The position numbers and the translations under genes were made by a program. A DNA stretch of 63,904 nt. It comes from Anaerolineae bacterium. Its GTDB lineage: Bacteria; Chloroflexota; Anaerolineae; Anaerolineales; DRMV01. The notes under the pieces are model-generated. The model saw only the letters and a program-made list of their open reading frames with translations. It was not told the origin of the DNA and did no database searches. This document shows positions 9,711-18,466 of the stretch, one piece after another. The stretch is taken from the NCBI GenBank assembly GCA_011176535.1, contig DUEP01000001.1, positions 1 through 63,904 of the forward strand, written 5' to 3'. The number at the start of each line of letters is the position of its first letter. Positions within the stretch are counted from its first letter, which is position 1.

Positions 9711-10742
9711 CTAAGCCCCACAAGAGGCCCGGACCACCAGCGTGGTCTGCAACAGCGTCTGCGGTTGACTCGTGAAGCCAAATTCGATGACATCCAGCAA
9801 AACGCGCCCCACCTCCTCGCCCAGGCGCAACGCAGGGACATGCACCGTGGTCAATGGAGGCGTGGTAAAACGCGATGTGGTGATGTCGTCAAAACCCACC
9901 AGGGCGATGTCGTGGGGCACGCGCAACCCCCGGTCCCAGATCGCCTTTAGAGCGCCCAGGGCCACCATGTCGCTGGCCACGAAAACCGCGGTAGGAGGTT
10001 CTTCCAGTGCCAACAACGACCGCATCGCCTCTTCACCGCTTTGTTCGTCGAAGTTGCCATAGCGCACCAGTGTCTCGTCATAAGCCACGCCCGCCGCGGC
10101 CAGCGCCTGGCGGTAGCCCTCCAGGCGCTGCTGGCTGGCCACATACGCCAGGGGCGCGTTGGTGATCAGAGCAATCCGGCGATGGCCCAAACCAAGCAGA
10201 TGCTCGACCGCCAGACGCGCCCCCTGAATGTTGTCCACATCCACCCAGGGGATCTCCGTGCCGGGGATCTGCCCGTGAAGGACCAGGGGGTATCCCTGCT
10301 GGTGCAACTCTTCTAGGTAGGGCATCTCCGCCCGTGGTCCAGAGAGAATCAAGCCGTCGGCGTAGCGGCCGCGCGCCAGTTCGAGGAACACCTCATCCGG
10401 TTCGTCCGGCTCCAGCGGGCGGAAAATCAGGTGGTAGTCGTGCTGCTTGAGCACCCGGGTCAGCCCTTGCAGCAACGCCGGCAGAAAGGCGTCTCGATAG
10501 TTCACATCCGGGCCGCGATGCCAGACCAGCGCCACGGTCGCCGTGCGCCCTTGAGCCAACCGTCTGGCCGAGGCGTGGGGGAAATAGTGAAGTTTGCGCG
10601 CCGCCTCCAGGACCTTGCGGCGCGTCTCGGGACTGATGTGCACCGTCTGGACATTGTTCAACACCAGCGAGACGGTGGTGCGCGAAACGCCTGCCAGGCG
10701 GGCAACATCGTAAGAAGTGGGGCGCTTGGTCGAAGGGGTCAT
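9711..10742 (-). CDS. LacI-family transcriptional regulator
   Basis: A 343-residue repressor with an N-terminal helix-turn-helix (TSYDVARLAGVSRTTVSLVL, residues 8-27), the hinge helix (ASARRLAQGRT) and a periplasmic-binding-protein-like effector domain. It is the first gene of the cluster, followed by transporter genes and treS on the same strand. A perfect 16-bp palindrome lies 26 bases upstream of its start, directly after a consensus promoter, so it very likely represses its own operon and releases it on binding an imported sugar. The effector is not identifiable from sequence. Confidence 0.94.
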   Translation of the reverse strand: MTPSTKRPTSYDVARLAGVSRTTVSLVLNNVQTVHISPETRRKVLEAARKLHYFPHASARRLAQGRTATVALVWHRGPDVNYRDAFLPALLQGLTRVLKQHDYHLIFRPLEPDEPDEVFLELARGRYADGLILSGPRAEMPYLEELHQQGYPLVLHGQIPGTEIPWVDVDNIQGARLAVEHLLGLGHRRIALITNAPLAYVASQQRLEGYRQALAAAGVAYDETLVRYGNFDEQSGEEAMRSLLALEEPPTAVFVASDMVALGALKAIWDRGLRVPHDIALVGFDDITTSRFTTPPLTTVHVPALRLGEEVGRVLLDVIEFGFTSQPQTLLQTTLVVRASCGA

Positions 10743-10767
10743 CTCTCACCTGGGCACGAGGCCGGGT

Positions 10768-10783
10768 ACTAACGCGCGTTAGT
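10768..10783. promoter_or_regulatory. LacI-family operator
   Basis: The sequence ACTAACGCGCGTTAGT is a perfect 16-bp palindrome with a central CG, the typical form of LacI/GalR-family operators. It begins about 10 bases after the -10 box of the lacI promoter, so bound repressor would block the transcription start. No second copy was found upstream of the binding-protein gene. Confidence 0.9.
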
Positions 10784-10792
10784 GACAATTTC

Positions 10793-10821
10793 AGTATACA
10801 GATTTCTCTCCCCTATGTCAA
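10793..10821 (-). promoter_or_regulatory. Promoter of the lacI-transporter-treS operon
   Basis: On the minus strand TTGACA (10816-10821), 17 bases, TATACT (10793-10798). The operator palindrome at 10768-10783 covers the predicted start site. Confidence 0.88.
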
Positions 10822-10920
10822 CATGAATTCCCAAGGCACAGCGGTTCGTCCCACCCCCTCCTTGCCGCAGTTCCGGGCTCCTCAACACGACAGAGGCAAA
10901 GGCAAGCGCAAAGCCCCCTA

Positions 10921-11418
10921 TCAAGCGCGCTGCGCCACCTGCCCCAAAGGCACCAGGGTCACCTGGTCGCCCAAGGCGCGTCGCAGGTCGGCGCTGCGCA
11001 GGATGACCGCCACTCCCGGCTCCCCCGAGCCTACCGACATCTCCTCGGGGGCGAAGGCTCGGGGATCGGCCAGAATGGGCACCGCTTGCCGCAACCCCAG
11101 CGGCCCCACGGCCCCCACCGGGTAACCCGTGACCGCCAACACCTCCTCCGGCGTGGCCGTGGTCACCCGCGAGACGCCCAGGTGACGCCGCAACACTGGC
11201 CAATCCACGCGCAGACCGCCGGGCATCAACACCAGCACGAAATGGCCATCGCCCACCCGAAAAAGCAGCGAACGCACCACCTGTTCCAAACGCTGGCCGC
11301 GCTCCCTGGCCGCCTGCTCCAACGAGCGGATGGGGTGTGCATGATGATACACCCGGAACGGGATATCCTGCGCCTGCAACACGCGGGCCACCGGCGGCAA
11401 AGAAGTCTGCTCGGTCAC
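10921..11418 (-). CDS. YbaK/EbsC-type aminoacyl-tRNA deacylase
   Basis: A 165-residue trans-editing domain protein of the YbaK/ProX/INS superfamily, which hydrolyses mischarged tRNAs. Visible are the N-terminal [20 protein letters not shown] block, the central [31 protein letters not shown] and the [12 protein letters not shown] glycine-rich segment of the active site. The GTG at 11418 is chosen because AAGGAGG lies five bases upstream; an earlier in-frame start would overlap that site. It is divergent from rho. Which tRNA it edits (Cys-tRNAPro or other) cannot be told. Confidence 0.88.
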   Translation of the reverse strand: MTEQTSLPPVARVLQAQDIPFRVYHHAHPIRSLEQAARERGQRLEQVVRSLLFRVGDGHFVLVLMPGGLRVDWPVLRRHLGVSRVTTATPEEVLAVTGYPVGAVGPLGLRQAVPILADPRAFAPEEMSVGSGEPGVAVILRSADLRRALGDQVTLVPLGQVAQRA

Positions 11419-11486
11419 GGTCACCTCCTTCGACCTCCGACAGAGTGGAGGGCGCCGGTTCGTTCTTGACATATCTCGCTAAAGAC

Positions 11487-11515
11487 TTGCACATTCCCCC
11501 GGCGCGTGCTATAAT
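11487..11515 (+). promoter_or_regulatory. Promoter of rho
   Basis: TTGCAC (11487-11492), 17 bases, TATAAT (11510-11515), giving an mRNA leader of about 80 bases before the rho ATG. A TTGACA at 11466-11471 lies too far upstream to pair with this -10. Confidence 0.8.
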
Positions 11516-11600
11516 GCGGCATCGCTGGGGGCCTCTGGCAACCGGCACCTTTAGGATTGTACTCCACTCCCATCCCCCATCATACGGAAGCGAACCAAAT

Positions 11601-12878
11601 ATGCGCATAGCCGAGTTAGAAAAGGCTTCATTGGCGGAACTACGCCAAATCGCGCGGGACTTCAAAATTCCCCGCGCCAACCGGCTGAAGAAAGAAGACC
11701 TCATCATCAAAATCCGTGAGGCCGAAGCAGCCGCCGAAGGGTTGGAGGTCCGGGGTGGCATTCTGGAAATCATGAACGAAGGCGTAGGCTTTCTCCGCGC
11801 CGAGAACTACCGCCCTGGTCCCAACGATGTCTACGTCTCCCCCACGCAAATCCGGCGTTTTGGCCTGCGACCGGGGGATCTGGTCATCGGGGTCGTTCGT
11901 CCACCCAGGGACACCGAGCGTCACTATGGGCTGCTGAAAGTCGAGAGCATCAACGGCCTGCCCCCGGAAGAGGCTCTGAAACGCCCACGCTTTGAAGACC
12001 TGGTGCCCATCTTTCCCGAAGAGCGCTTTGACCTGGAAACGGACCGCTGGACATTAGCCACCCGATTGATCAACCTGGTGGCCCCCATCGGGCGGGGTCA
12101 ACGCGGGCTCATCGTCTCGCCCCCCAAAGCGGGCAAGACCACCATTTTGAAGCAAATCGCCAACGCCATCTCCACCAAGTATCCCGATGTGCATCTGATG
12201 ATCGCCCTGATCGGCGAACGGCCCGAAGAAGTGACCGACATGGACCGCTCCGTGGACGCCGAGGTGATTTCTTCTACTTTCGACGAGCCGGTCACTTCGC
12301 ATGTGCAGGTGGCCGAAATCGTGTTGGAGCGGGCCAAACGCCTGGTGGAAGTGGGCCGGGATGTGGTCATCATGCTGGATTCCATCACTCGCCTCTCCCG
12401 GGCCTACAACCTGGTAGTCACCCCCTCAGGGCGCACCCTCTCCGGCGGTATTGATCCCGCAGCGCTTTACCCGCCCAAACGCTTCTTCGGCGCGGCCCGC
12501 AACATCGAGGATGGCGGCTCGCTGACCATCATCGCCACCTGCCTGATCGATACCGGTTCCCGGATGGACGATGTGGTGTACGAAGAGTTCAAAGGCACGG
12601 GGAACATGGAGTTGCACCTCTCGCGCAAGTTGCAGGAACGCCGCATCTTCCCCGCCATTGACATCGAGCGCTCCGGCACCCGCCGCGAGGAACTCCTTCT
12701 GGGACCGGACATCACCCAGCGCGTGTGGCTGATGCGCCGGATGTATCAGCAAATGATCACCCCACCCCCCAACGGCGCGGGGATGGATATGGCCACGGCC
12801 ACCGAGGCCATTCTCAATCGCCTGATAAAGACCCGCAACAACATGGAATTTCTGGAGACGCTCACGGAGGACCTATGA
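11601..12878 (+). CDS. rho: Transcription termination factor Rho
   Basis: Rho is the hexameric RNA-dependent ATPase that ends untranslated transcripts. The 425-residue product shows the N-terminal helical region (LAELRQIARDFKIPRANRLKKEDLI), the cold-shock-like RNA-binding domain (GILEIMNEGVGFLR), Walker A SPPKAGKTT, the ALIGERPEEVTDM block, Walker B VVIMLDSITRL and the Q-/R-loop region (SGGIDPAALYPPKRFFGAARN). The ATG at 11601 is preceded by GGAAG; the open frame extends upstream but without a better start. The next gene starts inside its stop codon (ATGA, 12875-12878). Confidence 0.97.
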   Translation: MRIAELEKASLAELRQIARDFKIPRANRLKKEDLIIKIREAEAAAEGLEVRGGILEIMNEGVGFLRAENYRPGPNDVYVSPTQIRRFGLRPGDLVIGVVRPPRDTERHYGLLKVESINGLPPEEALKRPRFEDLVPIFPEERFDLETDRWTLATRLINLVAPIGRGQRGLIVSPPKAGKTTILKQIANAISTKYPDVHLMIALIGERPEEVTDMDRSVDAEVISSTFDEPVTSHVQVAEIVLERAKRLVEVGRDVVIMLDSITRLSRAYNLVVTPSGRTLSGGIDPAALYPPKRFFGAARNIEDGGSLTIIATCLIDTGSRMDDVVYEEFKGTGNMELHLSRKLQERRIFPAIDIERSGTRREELLLGPDITQRVWLMRRMYQQMITPPPNGAGMDMATATEAILNRLIKTRNNMEFLETLTEDL

Positions 12879-13900
12879 AACGCCACACCCTTTTTGGTTG
12901 GTTGATGGCCTGGGTGCTGCTGAGCGCGGCTTTCCTTCCCGTGATGGGGCCGAAACCTGTGGCTGCCTCAGGCCAATCGAGCTCCAATCAGGAACCCACG
13001 GTGGTCCTTCCGCCCCTGCCTTACCTGACCGACCTCCCGATCACCGGCATCCATCGCACCCTCACCTGGTACACCATCATTCCCCCACGCCCGCGCCTGG
13101 AAGTGGTGGAATATACCGTGCAGGAAGGCGATGCCCTGTTTGGCATCGCCAAGCGCTTCGGCATCAAGCCGGAGACCATCCTTTGGGCTAATCCCAAACT
13201 GGAAAACAACCCCGATATCCTCCGACCGGGGATGGTGCTGAAAATCCCCCCGGTGGACGGGGTGCTCTACAAATGGAAAGAGGGCGACACCTTCGAAAAG
13301 GTGGCCCAGGAGTTCGACGCCAAGCCTGAGGACATCATCAACTTCCTGGGCAATCGCATCGACCTCACCGACCCCCAGGTCAAGCCAGGGCAATGGGTCA
13401 TGGTGCCCGGCGGGCACAAAGCCTTCCGCCAGTGGGTGATCCCGGTCATTCCGGACGGGAACGCCGGCGTGGCCCTGAGCCACCTGGGCCCGGCTTACTG
13501 TCCCGAGTGGTACAGCAAACAGGGCGGCACGGGCACCTTCATCTGGCCGGTTTCCATCCATCGCGTGGTGGGCAACCCCTACGCGCCCTGGCACCTGGCG
13601 CTGGATTTGGCCACCTGGGTGGGCGAACCCATCCGCGCGGCGGATTCGGGCGTGGTCGCCTACGCCGGCTGGTCCACGGTGGGCTATGGGTACATGGTGC
13701 TCATCGACCACCGCAACGGGTACCAGACCCTGTACGCTCACATGAGCCGCGTGTTCGCCCGCTGCGGTCAAGGGGTAGTGCAAGGGCAAACCATCGGCCT
13801 GGGCGGCAGCACGGGCAACTCCTCCGGCCCCCACCTGCACTTCGAGGTGCGCTACATGGGCGGCTTCATCAATCCGTGGAGCGTGTTGCCCCCACCCTGA
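12875..13900 (+). CDS. Secreted LysM-M23 peptidase
   Basis: An envelope-associated peptidoglycan endopeptidase-like protein of 341 residues. A signal peptide (KRHTLFGWLMAWVLLSAAF) is followed by two LysM domains (YTVQEGDALFGIAKRFGIKP; YKWKEGDTFEKVAQEFDAKP) and a C-terminal M23 domain. The zinc ligands are visible as HLALD (equivalent of HxxxD) and HLHFE, with YAHM supplying the additional histidine. The ATG overlaps the rho stop by four bases and has GGAGG upstream, so it is translationally coupled to rho, an unusual pairing. A bidirectional terminator follows. Confidence 0.92.
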   Translation: MKRHTLFGWLMAWVLLSAAFLPVMGPKPVAASGQSSSNQEPTVVLPPLPYLTDLPITGIHRTLTWYTIIPPRPRLEVVEYTVQEGDALFGIAKRFGIKPETILWANPKLENNPDILRPGMVLKIPPVDGVLYKWKEGDTFEKVAQEFDAKPEDIINFLGNRIDLTDPQVKPGQWVMVPGGHKAFRQWVIPVIPDGNAGVALSHLGPAYCPEWYSKQGGTGTFIWPVSIHRVVGNPYAPWHLALDLATWVGEPIRAADSGVVAYAGWSTVGYGYMVLIDHRNGYQTLYAHMSRVFARCGQGVVQGQTIGLGGSTGNSSGPHLHFEVRYMGGFINPWSVLPPP

Positions 13901-13926
13901 GATGGTGGAGCGCTCTCAACGAAACA

Positions 13927-13966
13927 AAACGCGGCAAGGCTTCGAGGCCTTGCCGCGTTGTTCTTT
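13927..13966. terminator. Bidirectional terminator between convergent genes
   Basis: A 10-bp stem (GCGGCAAGGC at 13931-13940 with its complement at 13947-13956, loop of 6) is flanked by A-rich sequence on the left and TTGTTCTTT on the right. It sits between the convergent M23 and lysozyme-like genes and can serve both. Confidence 0.8.
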
Positions 13967-13982
13967 CCGCCCCCGCTTCAGA

Positions 13983-15653
13983 TCAGGGCGCGACCTTTTC
14001 GACATAGTTCACCACGCTTTCACACCCCTGTGGGAAGCGCTGGCTCACATGCGCCCAGTCCAGAGGCTCCTTAGCGCCCCAGGTGCGGAGCAGGGCCTCG
14101 TAGGTGCAATCAGGGCCGTTGTAGTTGGCCAGGGTGAAACGCCACAAGTCGGTGTACCCGCTGACATAGGACGGCGTCCGGCGGGTAATGTTACGCACCG
14201 TTTGGCCGATCTGGCGGCAATAGGCGCGCACCAGGTGGGCGAACAACAACACCGCCTCTTCACTGCGCTCCAGGTCAATGCCGTAGGGGCAATCGTAACA
14301 GGACAAATTCGCCTGCGCCCACACGGATTCGTACAGCAGACGCCGTTGATAGGGATTGAGATGGGCGTAACCGTAAACACAACGCCACTCGCCCAGCACT
14401 TCATCGCACAACGGTTGAGCGATGTCCGTCTCCCAAAGCAACAAAGTGTCCATCCCGTGGGGGGAAAGTTGCCCAAACCCCGCCTCCACCCGCTGGGGGA
14501 ACTCGGCGGGCCAAAACTGGCTTTCCTGGGCGAACATGCGCTTGAGCAGCGTGGCCGGCACCCCCACCTCACGGGACGCCTGCCAGATGCTCTCATCGAA
14601 GCGATTCTGCCAGGCCAGCACCTCTTCCTGGGCCAGCGCAATACCGCAGGGGCTGGCCGTGCCATTGGGCAACAGGCCCCCGTCGGGGCACGACGAAGCA
14701 TCGACGATGCCATGGGCGATCAGCCGCCCGCCCAGGTACAGGTAAGGCACATCGGTCGCCAGATCGGCGGGGTCAGGCGGCGTATCCAGCCATTCGGGCA
14801 AAGGCTCCGTTGGGGGCAGAAGGGCCCAGGCCTGGGCACACCAATCCACACCAGCGTCGCGCCAGCGGTCGCTCAGGATATCCACCAGCACCTCCCCATT
14901 CTCCTGGGGGATCAGGCGCACGGTGGCCACATTCTGCGAGGAGTCATCGCCCAACGACGAAACGGCCGAAAAGCGCACCGTGTAGCGGGTTTCACCGGCG
15001 GCCTGCTTTGGGGAAAGCAAAACGAAACACTCCGCTCCCTGACAATGGGTGGTGGATTGCCCGGAAACGGCCACAATGACTTCGGTGATCTCGGCATCGG
15101 GGAACGGCTCTACCCCCTCGAAGCGCAGCACCACCGGGTCCAGACAGCGAAAATGGGGGAAGTCCGAGGTGCAGTTCTCCAGATAAAGGTCCACCCAAGG
15201 GGGTGGGTAAGTGCGCGTGACCTGATGGGTGACCTCAGACTGCCCAACAAAGAATAGGTAATACCCCTCGCAAGTGGTCACATCACCCCCGCTGAGAGCC
15301 GCCTCACAAGGCAGCGTGTCCACCCAGGTGTCGTAGGCCTCCTGCCCGCAGAAACGCAACACATCCAACCCGGTAGGCCGGTCGGGGTGATTGATATAAA
15401 GCCGACAAAGGATTTTGTCGGGCTCGGACCAGGCTAGCAACCACCATTCGTACAGCGTCTCGGTGACGGTTTCGGTGCGCTGACGCGGACCAGGTTCTTT
15501 GGCCAGCGCCACCTGCCGGCCCCACCCCAACACGCTTATCAGGATCAGCAAGATAATCAGCCCTCCCTGAGCAGGCGTCAGGCAGAGGGAACGCTTGCGG
15601 CAGCACCGCCATCCCTGAAGGTTACTTGGTCGCCCCTCGCGACAAAGAAGCAT
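13983..15653 (-). CDS. Membrane-anchored lysozyme-like (SLT-type) envelope protein
   Basis: A 556-residue protein, probably extracytoplasmic. It has a signal anchor (GGLIILLILISVLGWG, about residues 30-45) and a cysteine-rich N-terminal half without a recognised fold. The C-terminal part resembles a lytic transglycosylase: SREVGVPATLLKRMFAQESQ gives the candidate catalytic glutamate, followed by GFGQLSPHGMD. The ATG at 15653 has GAGG upstream and overlaps the end of the preceding MFS gene by 32 bases; a TTG at 15677 is less likely. The transglycosylase assignment is inferred from the E and GxGQ motifs and is not certain. Confidence 0.6.
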   Translation of the reverse strand: MLLCREGRPSNLQGWRCCRKRSLCLTPAQGGLIILLILISVLGWGRQVALAKEPGPRQRTETVTETLYEWWLLAWSEPDKILCRLYINHPDRPTGLDVLRFCGQEAYDTWVDTLPCEAALSGGDVTTCEGYYLFFVGQSEVTHQVTRTYPPPWVDLYLENCTSDFPHFRCLDPVVLRFEGVEPFPDAEITEVIVAVSGQSTTHCQGAECFVLLSPKQAAGETRYTVRFSAVSSLGDDSSQNVATVRLIPQENGEVLVDILSDRWRDAGVDWCAQAWALLPPTEPLPEWLDTPPDPADLATDVPYLYLGGRLIAHGIVDASSCPDGGLLPNGTASPCGIALAQEEVLAWQNRFDESIWQASREVGVPATLLKRMFAQESQFWPAEFPQRVEAGFGQLSPHGMDTLLLWETDIAQPLCDEVLGEWRCVYGYAHLNPYQRRLLYESVWAQANLSCYDCPYGIDLERSEEAVLLFAHLVRAYCRQIGQTVRNITRRTPSYVSGYTDLWRFTLANYNGPDCTYEALLRTWGAKEPLDWAHVSQRFPQGCESVVNYVEKVAP

Positions 15654-17016
15654 CGCGACGCCCTCTTTCCTCGGCAAAGGATTTCAGGCTCCAGGCGATG
15701 AACACCAATCCCAGGGCCACCAAGGTTAACACCCGAAAGGCACTCTGATAACCCGAGACGCCGCCACCCAAACTGGCGGCCAACGCGCCCACCAGCGCGC
15801 CGGTCACCAGTTGCCCGATTTTGGTCATCAAGGAGATCACTCCCTGGGCAGCGGAACGCTCCGTAGCCGGGACCTCGTTCAGCATGATATACCGCAACGG
15901 CGCGCCAAGCAAAGCCGAAAGACCCAGGCCAAAGAGCACGCTGGCGGTCAAGAAGGTGGGCCACGAGAGCGAGGGCCCGCTGAGCACGGCCAACCCCACC
16001 GTGGTGAGCGAGGTACCCACGATCACCACCAGGCGCGAGCCTCGAGCATCAAGCAAACGCCCAAACAGCGGAGCGCCCACGGCCATCGCCGCCACGGCGG
16101 GCAACAGCGCGAAACTGGACTGGGAAGGCGTCAGCCCCAACGCGGCCACCAGCAATGAGGGGACGAAGACCATGGCCCCTTCAATCACCCCGGCGCCGAA
16201 GGCCAACCCATTGACCCGGCGCAACTGCCCGGTGCCGAAAAGGGCCGGGCGCACCAGCGGGTCGGCCGCGCGGGTCTCCACCCAGATCAGCAAACCCAGC
16301 AGAATCAGAGCCGCCACCAGCCAGCCGCCCGTGGCTGCCTGATACAGGCTTGCTGCCAGGTGCTCCACCTCCAGGTGATTGAGGCCGAGGGTGAGCGCCG
16401 CCAGAAAGCCGCTCAGCGCCAACAGCCCACCCCAATCCAAACCGTGAATCTCGGCCGCGCGGGTGGTGGGCAGTTCCCGCCACGCCCAGGGGATGAGCAC
16501 CAAAGCGAAAGGCAACGGCCCCCAGAAGAGCATCTGCCAGCCAAAACGCAGCAACACGCCACCGAAAATCGGGCCGATGATGAAGGCAATGCCGAACACC
16601 GAGCCGATGAGTCCCAGCGCCCGCCCTCGCCGCTCGGGGGGGAAGGTGTCGCCGATGACCGCCGAAGCCACGGGGAAAATGCCCCCCGCGCCAAAGCCCT
16701 GCAATGCCCGCCCGACCACCACCACGGCCAGCGAAGGCGCCAGGGCCACCACCACCGACCCCACGGCAAACAACACCACATCGGCCACATACACCGAGCG
16801 CCGCCCCAAACGGTCGGCCAACTTGGCCATCAGGGGCGTGCCGATCAGGTTAAAGAGCAGATAGGCCGTAAAGACCCAGGAAACCTCCCGGTCACTGACG
16901 CCAAAGGCGTCCCGAATGGCCGGCAGGGCCGGGCCGACGATGGCGATATCCATGGCGGCCATGAGCACGCCGAAGAACAACAAAGCCAGTAAACGGTTGC
17001 GTTGACGCCCGTTCAT
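15622..17016 (-). CDS. MFS transporter, drug/H+ antiporter (DHA2-like)
   Basis: A 464-residue polytopic membrane protein. Major facilitator signatures are visible: motif C-like LMAAMDIAIVGPALPAI in helix 1, the A-motif loop ADRLGRRSVYV, and GRALQGFGAGGIFPVASAVI. Length and the count of hydrophobic segments (about 14) fit the DHA2/EmrB type. Substrate unknown. No adaptor (EmrA-like) gene is adjacent. It overlaps the downstream lysozyme-like gene by 32 bases. Confidence 0.88.
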   Translation of the reverse strand: MNGRQRNRLLALLFFGVLMAAMDIAIVGPALPAIRDAFGVSDREVSWVFTAYLLFNLIGTPLMAKLADRLGRRSVYVADVVLFAVGSVVVALAPSLAVVVVGRALQGFGAGGIFPVASAVIGDTFPPERRGRALGLIGSVFGIAFIIGPIFGGVLLRFGWQMLFWGPLPFALVLIPWAWRELPTTRAAEIHGLDWGGLLALSGFLAALTLGLNHLEVEHLAASLYQAATGGWLVAALILLGLLIWVETRAADPLVRPALFGTGQLRRVNGLAFGAGVIEGAMVFVPSLLVAALGLTPSQSSFALLPAVAAMAVGAPLFGRLLDARGSRLVVIVGTSLTTVGLAVLSGPSLSWPTFLTASVLFGLGLSALLGAPLRYIMLNEVPATERSAAQGVISLMTKIGQLVTGALVGALAASLGGGVSGYQSAFRVLTLVALGLVFIAWSLKSFAEERGRRDASLSRGATK

Positions 17017-17086
17017 AAGGGCACAAGACCTCCGTCAAGAATGCCGTGCAGTGAAGAAGCCGTCAAAGCCCCTTCGCCGCGCCTCC

Positions 17087-18415
17087 TTACTCCGGGAAAA
17101 TGGCCGGACGGGCGGCAGGGGCAAAGGTGTCCACCATCTCCGCGTCCAGGGCGTTCTCACGGCAAAGGGCCGCGTACAAATCGGCGCTGGGGCGTTTGGT
17201 GCGCACCTGGGTTTCCGGGTCCAGGGCCCAGAGGCCAAAGCGCCGCGTCCAACCGTGATGCCATTCAAAGTTGTCCACCAGGGTCCAGTGAAAATAGCCC
17301 TTGATGGGCACATTGTTGTTGATGACCCGCCACATCTGGTGCACATGCTCGGCCAGATAACGGGGGCGCAGGGTATCGTGACTGTCCTCCACCCCGTTCT
17401 CGGTGACGATGATGGGCAGGCCGTAGCGGGCCACCCGGCGCAGCGTGTGCGCAAAGGCCAGCGGCTCGTGGGCGATGTCCCCGTGCTCGCTCAACGGGGC
17501 CTCCGGGCGGTAAAAGCGGCGGCTGAACAACGCCTGCGGCGCCCAGGTGAAGGCCACTTGCTCGGCCGTGTAGTAATTCACCCCGAGGAAGTCCTGCTTT
17601 CCCCGGAGTTCCGGGGCTTTGCGTCGTCCCCAGGGGGTCAACAACACCCCCTCGCCCAAGGCCCGCAAGAAGAAGGCGTTGAACAGCCGATCCTGCCAGC
17701 GGGCCAGCACCCCGTCAGGGGGGAACCAGGGGCGGGCGGCCTGCATGGGCCGCAAATGATGCACCAGGCCCACCCTCGCCTCCGGGTGCACGCGATGGAT
17801 GACCTCGTAAGCTGCAGCGTGGGCGCGGGCCATGTGTTCCATCACCTGCAGCGCCTTCGGCACATCATCCTGACGCCCCGGCGGGAACTCGCCGGTCACA
17901 TAGCCCAGCACGGCATACACATTGGGCTCGTTGATGGTACACCACAGGGGCACATACTCCTTGAGCGCCTCGACCACCTTTTCCACATAGCGGGCAAAGG
18001 CCGCCACCACTTCGGGCCGTTCCCAGCCCCCTTGCTCACTCAGCCACAAAGGGTCGGTGAAGTGATGCAGGGTGACCACGGGGGTCAGGTTGCGCTCCAC
18101 CAGCCCCCGCACCATCTGGCGGTAATGGTCGAGGGCCTCCTCATCCCAGCGGTCAGGGGCCGGCTGGATGCGGCTCCACTCCACCGACAGGCGATGGGCG
18201 TTCTGCCCGGCCTCGGCGGCGCGGTCGAAATCCTCCCGCCAGCGACCGCCCCACCAGTTGCAGGCCAGGGCCGCGCTGTGCCCCTGGGCGATGTGCCCCT
18301 CCTGCTCCCAGGCCCACCAGTTGTTGTTCGTGTTCTGCCCCTCGACCTGGTGTGACGAAGTGGCCGTACCCCAGAGAAAACCGCGGGGGAACACAAACCG
18401 AGCCTTGATGGTCAT
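17087..18415 (-). CDS. Glycoside hydrolase family 1 (beta-glucosidase-like)
   Basis: A 442-residue GH1 enzyme hydrolysing beta-linked glucosides or galactosides in the cytoplasm. The N-terminal signature FLWGTATSSHQVEG, the acid/base motif TINEPN (E163) and the nucleophile motif IVTENG (E339) are intact, and the aglycone-site block GYFHWTLVDNFEWHHGW is present. Length is normal for a single-domain GH1. It has no signal peptide. It stands between glpX and the MFS gene on the same strand, so it may be co-transcribed with glpX; exact substrate is unknown. Confidence 0.93.
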   Translation of the reverse strand: MTIKARFVFPRGFLWGTATSSHQVEGQNTNNNWWAWEQEGHIAQGHSAALACNWWGGRWREDFDRAAEAGQNAHRLSVEWSRIQPAPDRWDEEALDHYRQMVRGLVERNLTPVVTLHHFTDPLWLSEQGGWERPEVVAAFARYVEKVVEALKEYVPLWCTINEPNVYAVLGYVTGEFPPGRQDDVPKALQVMEHMARAHAAAYEVIHRVHPEARVGLVHHLRPMQAARPWFPPDGVLARWQDRLFNAFFLRALGEGVLLTPWGRRKAPELRGKQDFLGVNYYTAEQVAFTWAPQALFSRRFYRPEAPLSEHGDIAHEPLAFAHTLRRVARYGLPIIVTENGVEDSHDTLRPRYLAEHVHQMWRVINNNVPIKGYFHWTLVDNFEWHHGWTRRFGLWALDPETQVRTKRPSADLYAALCRENALDAEMVDTFAPAARPAIFPE

Positions 18416-18466
18416 TGCGGAACCTCCACCGAGGGCAGGCGTCTTCTTGGGGGCGTCACCCCACCC

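Noticed and set aside
10769-11773. 334-codon frame overlapping the tRNA deacylase and the rho leader
   Set aside because: Different frame from the YbaK-type gene, low-complexity Gly/Ala text, no ribosome site.
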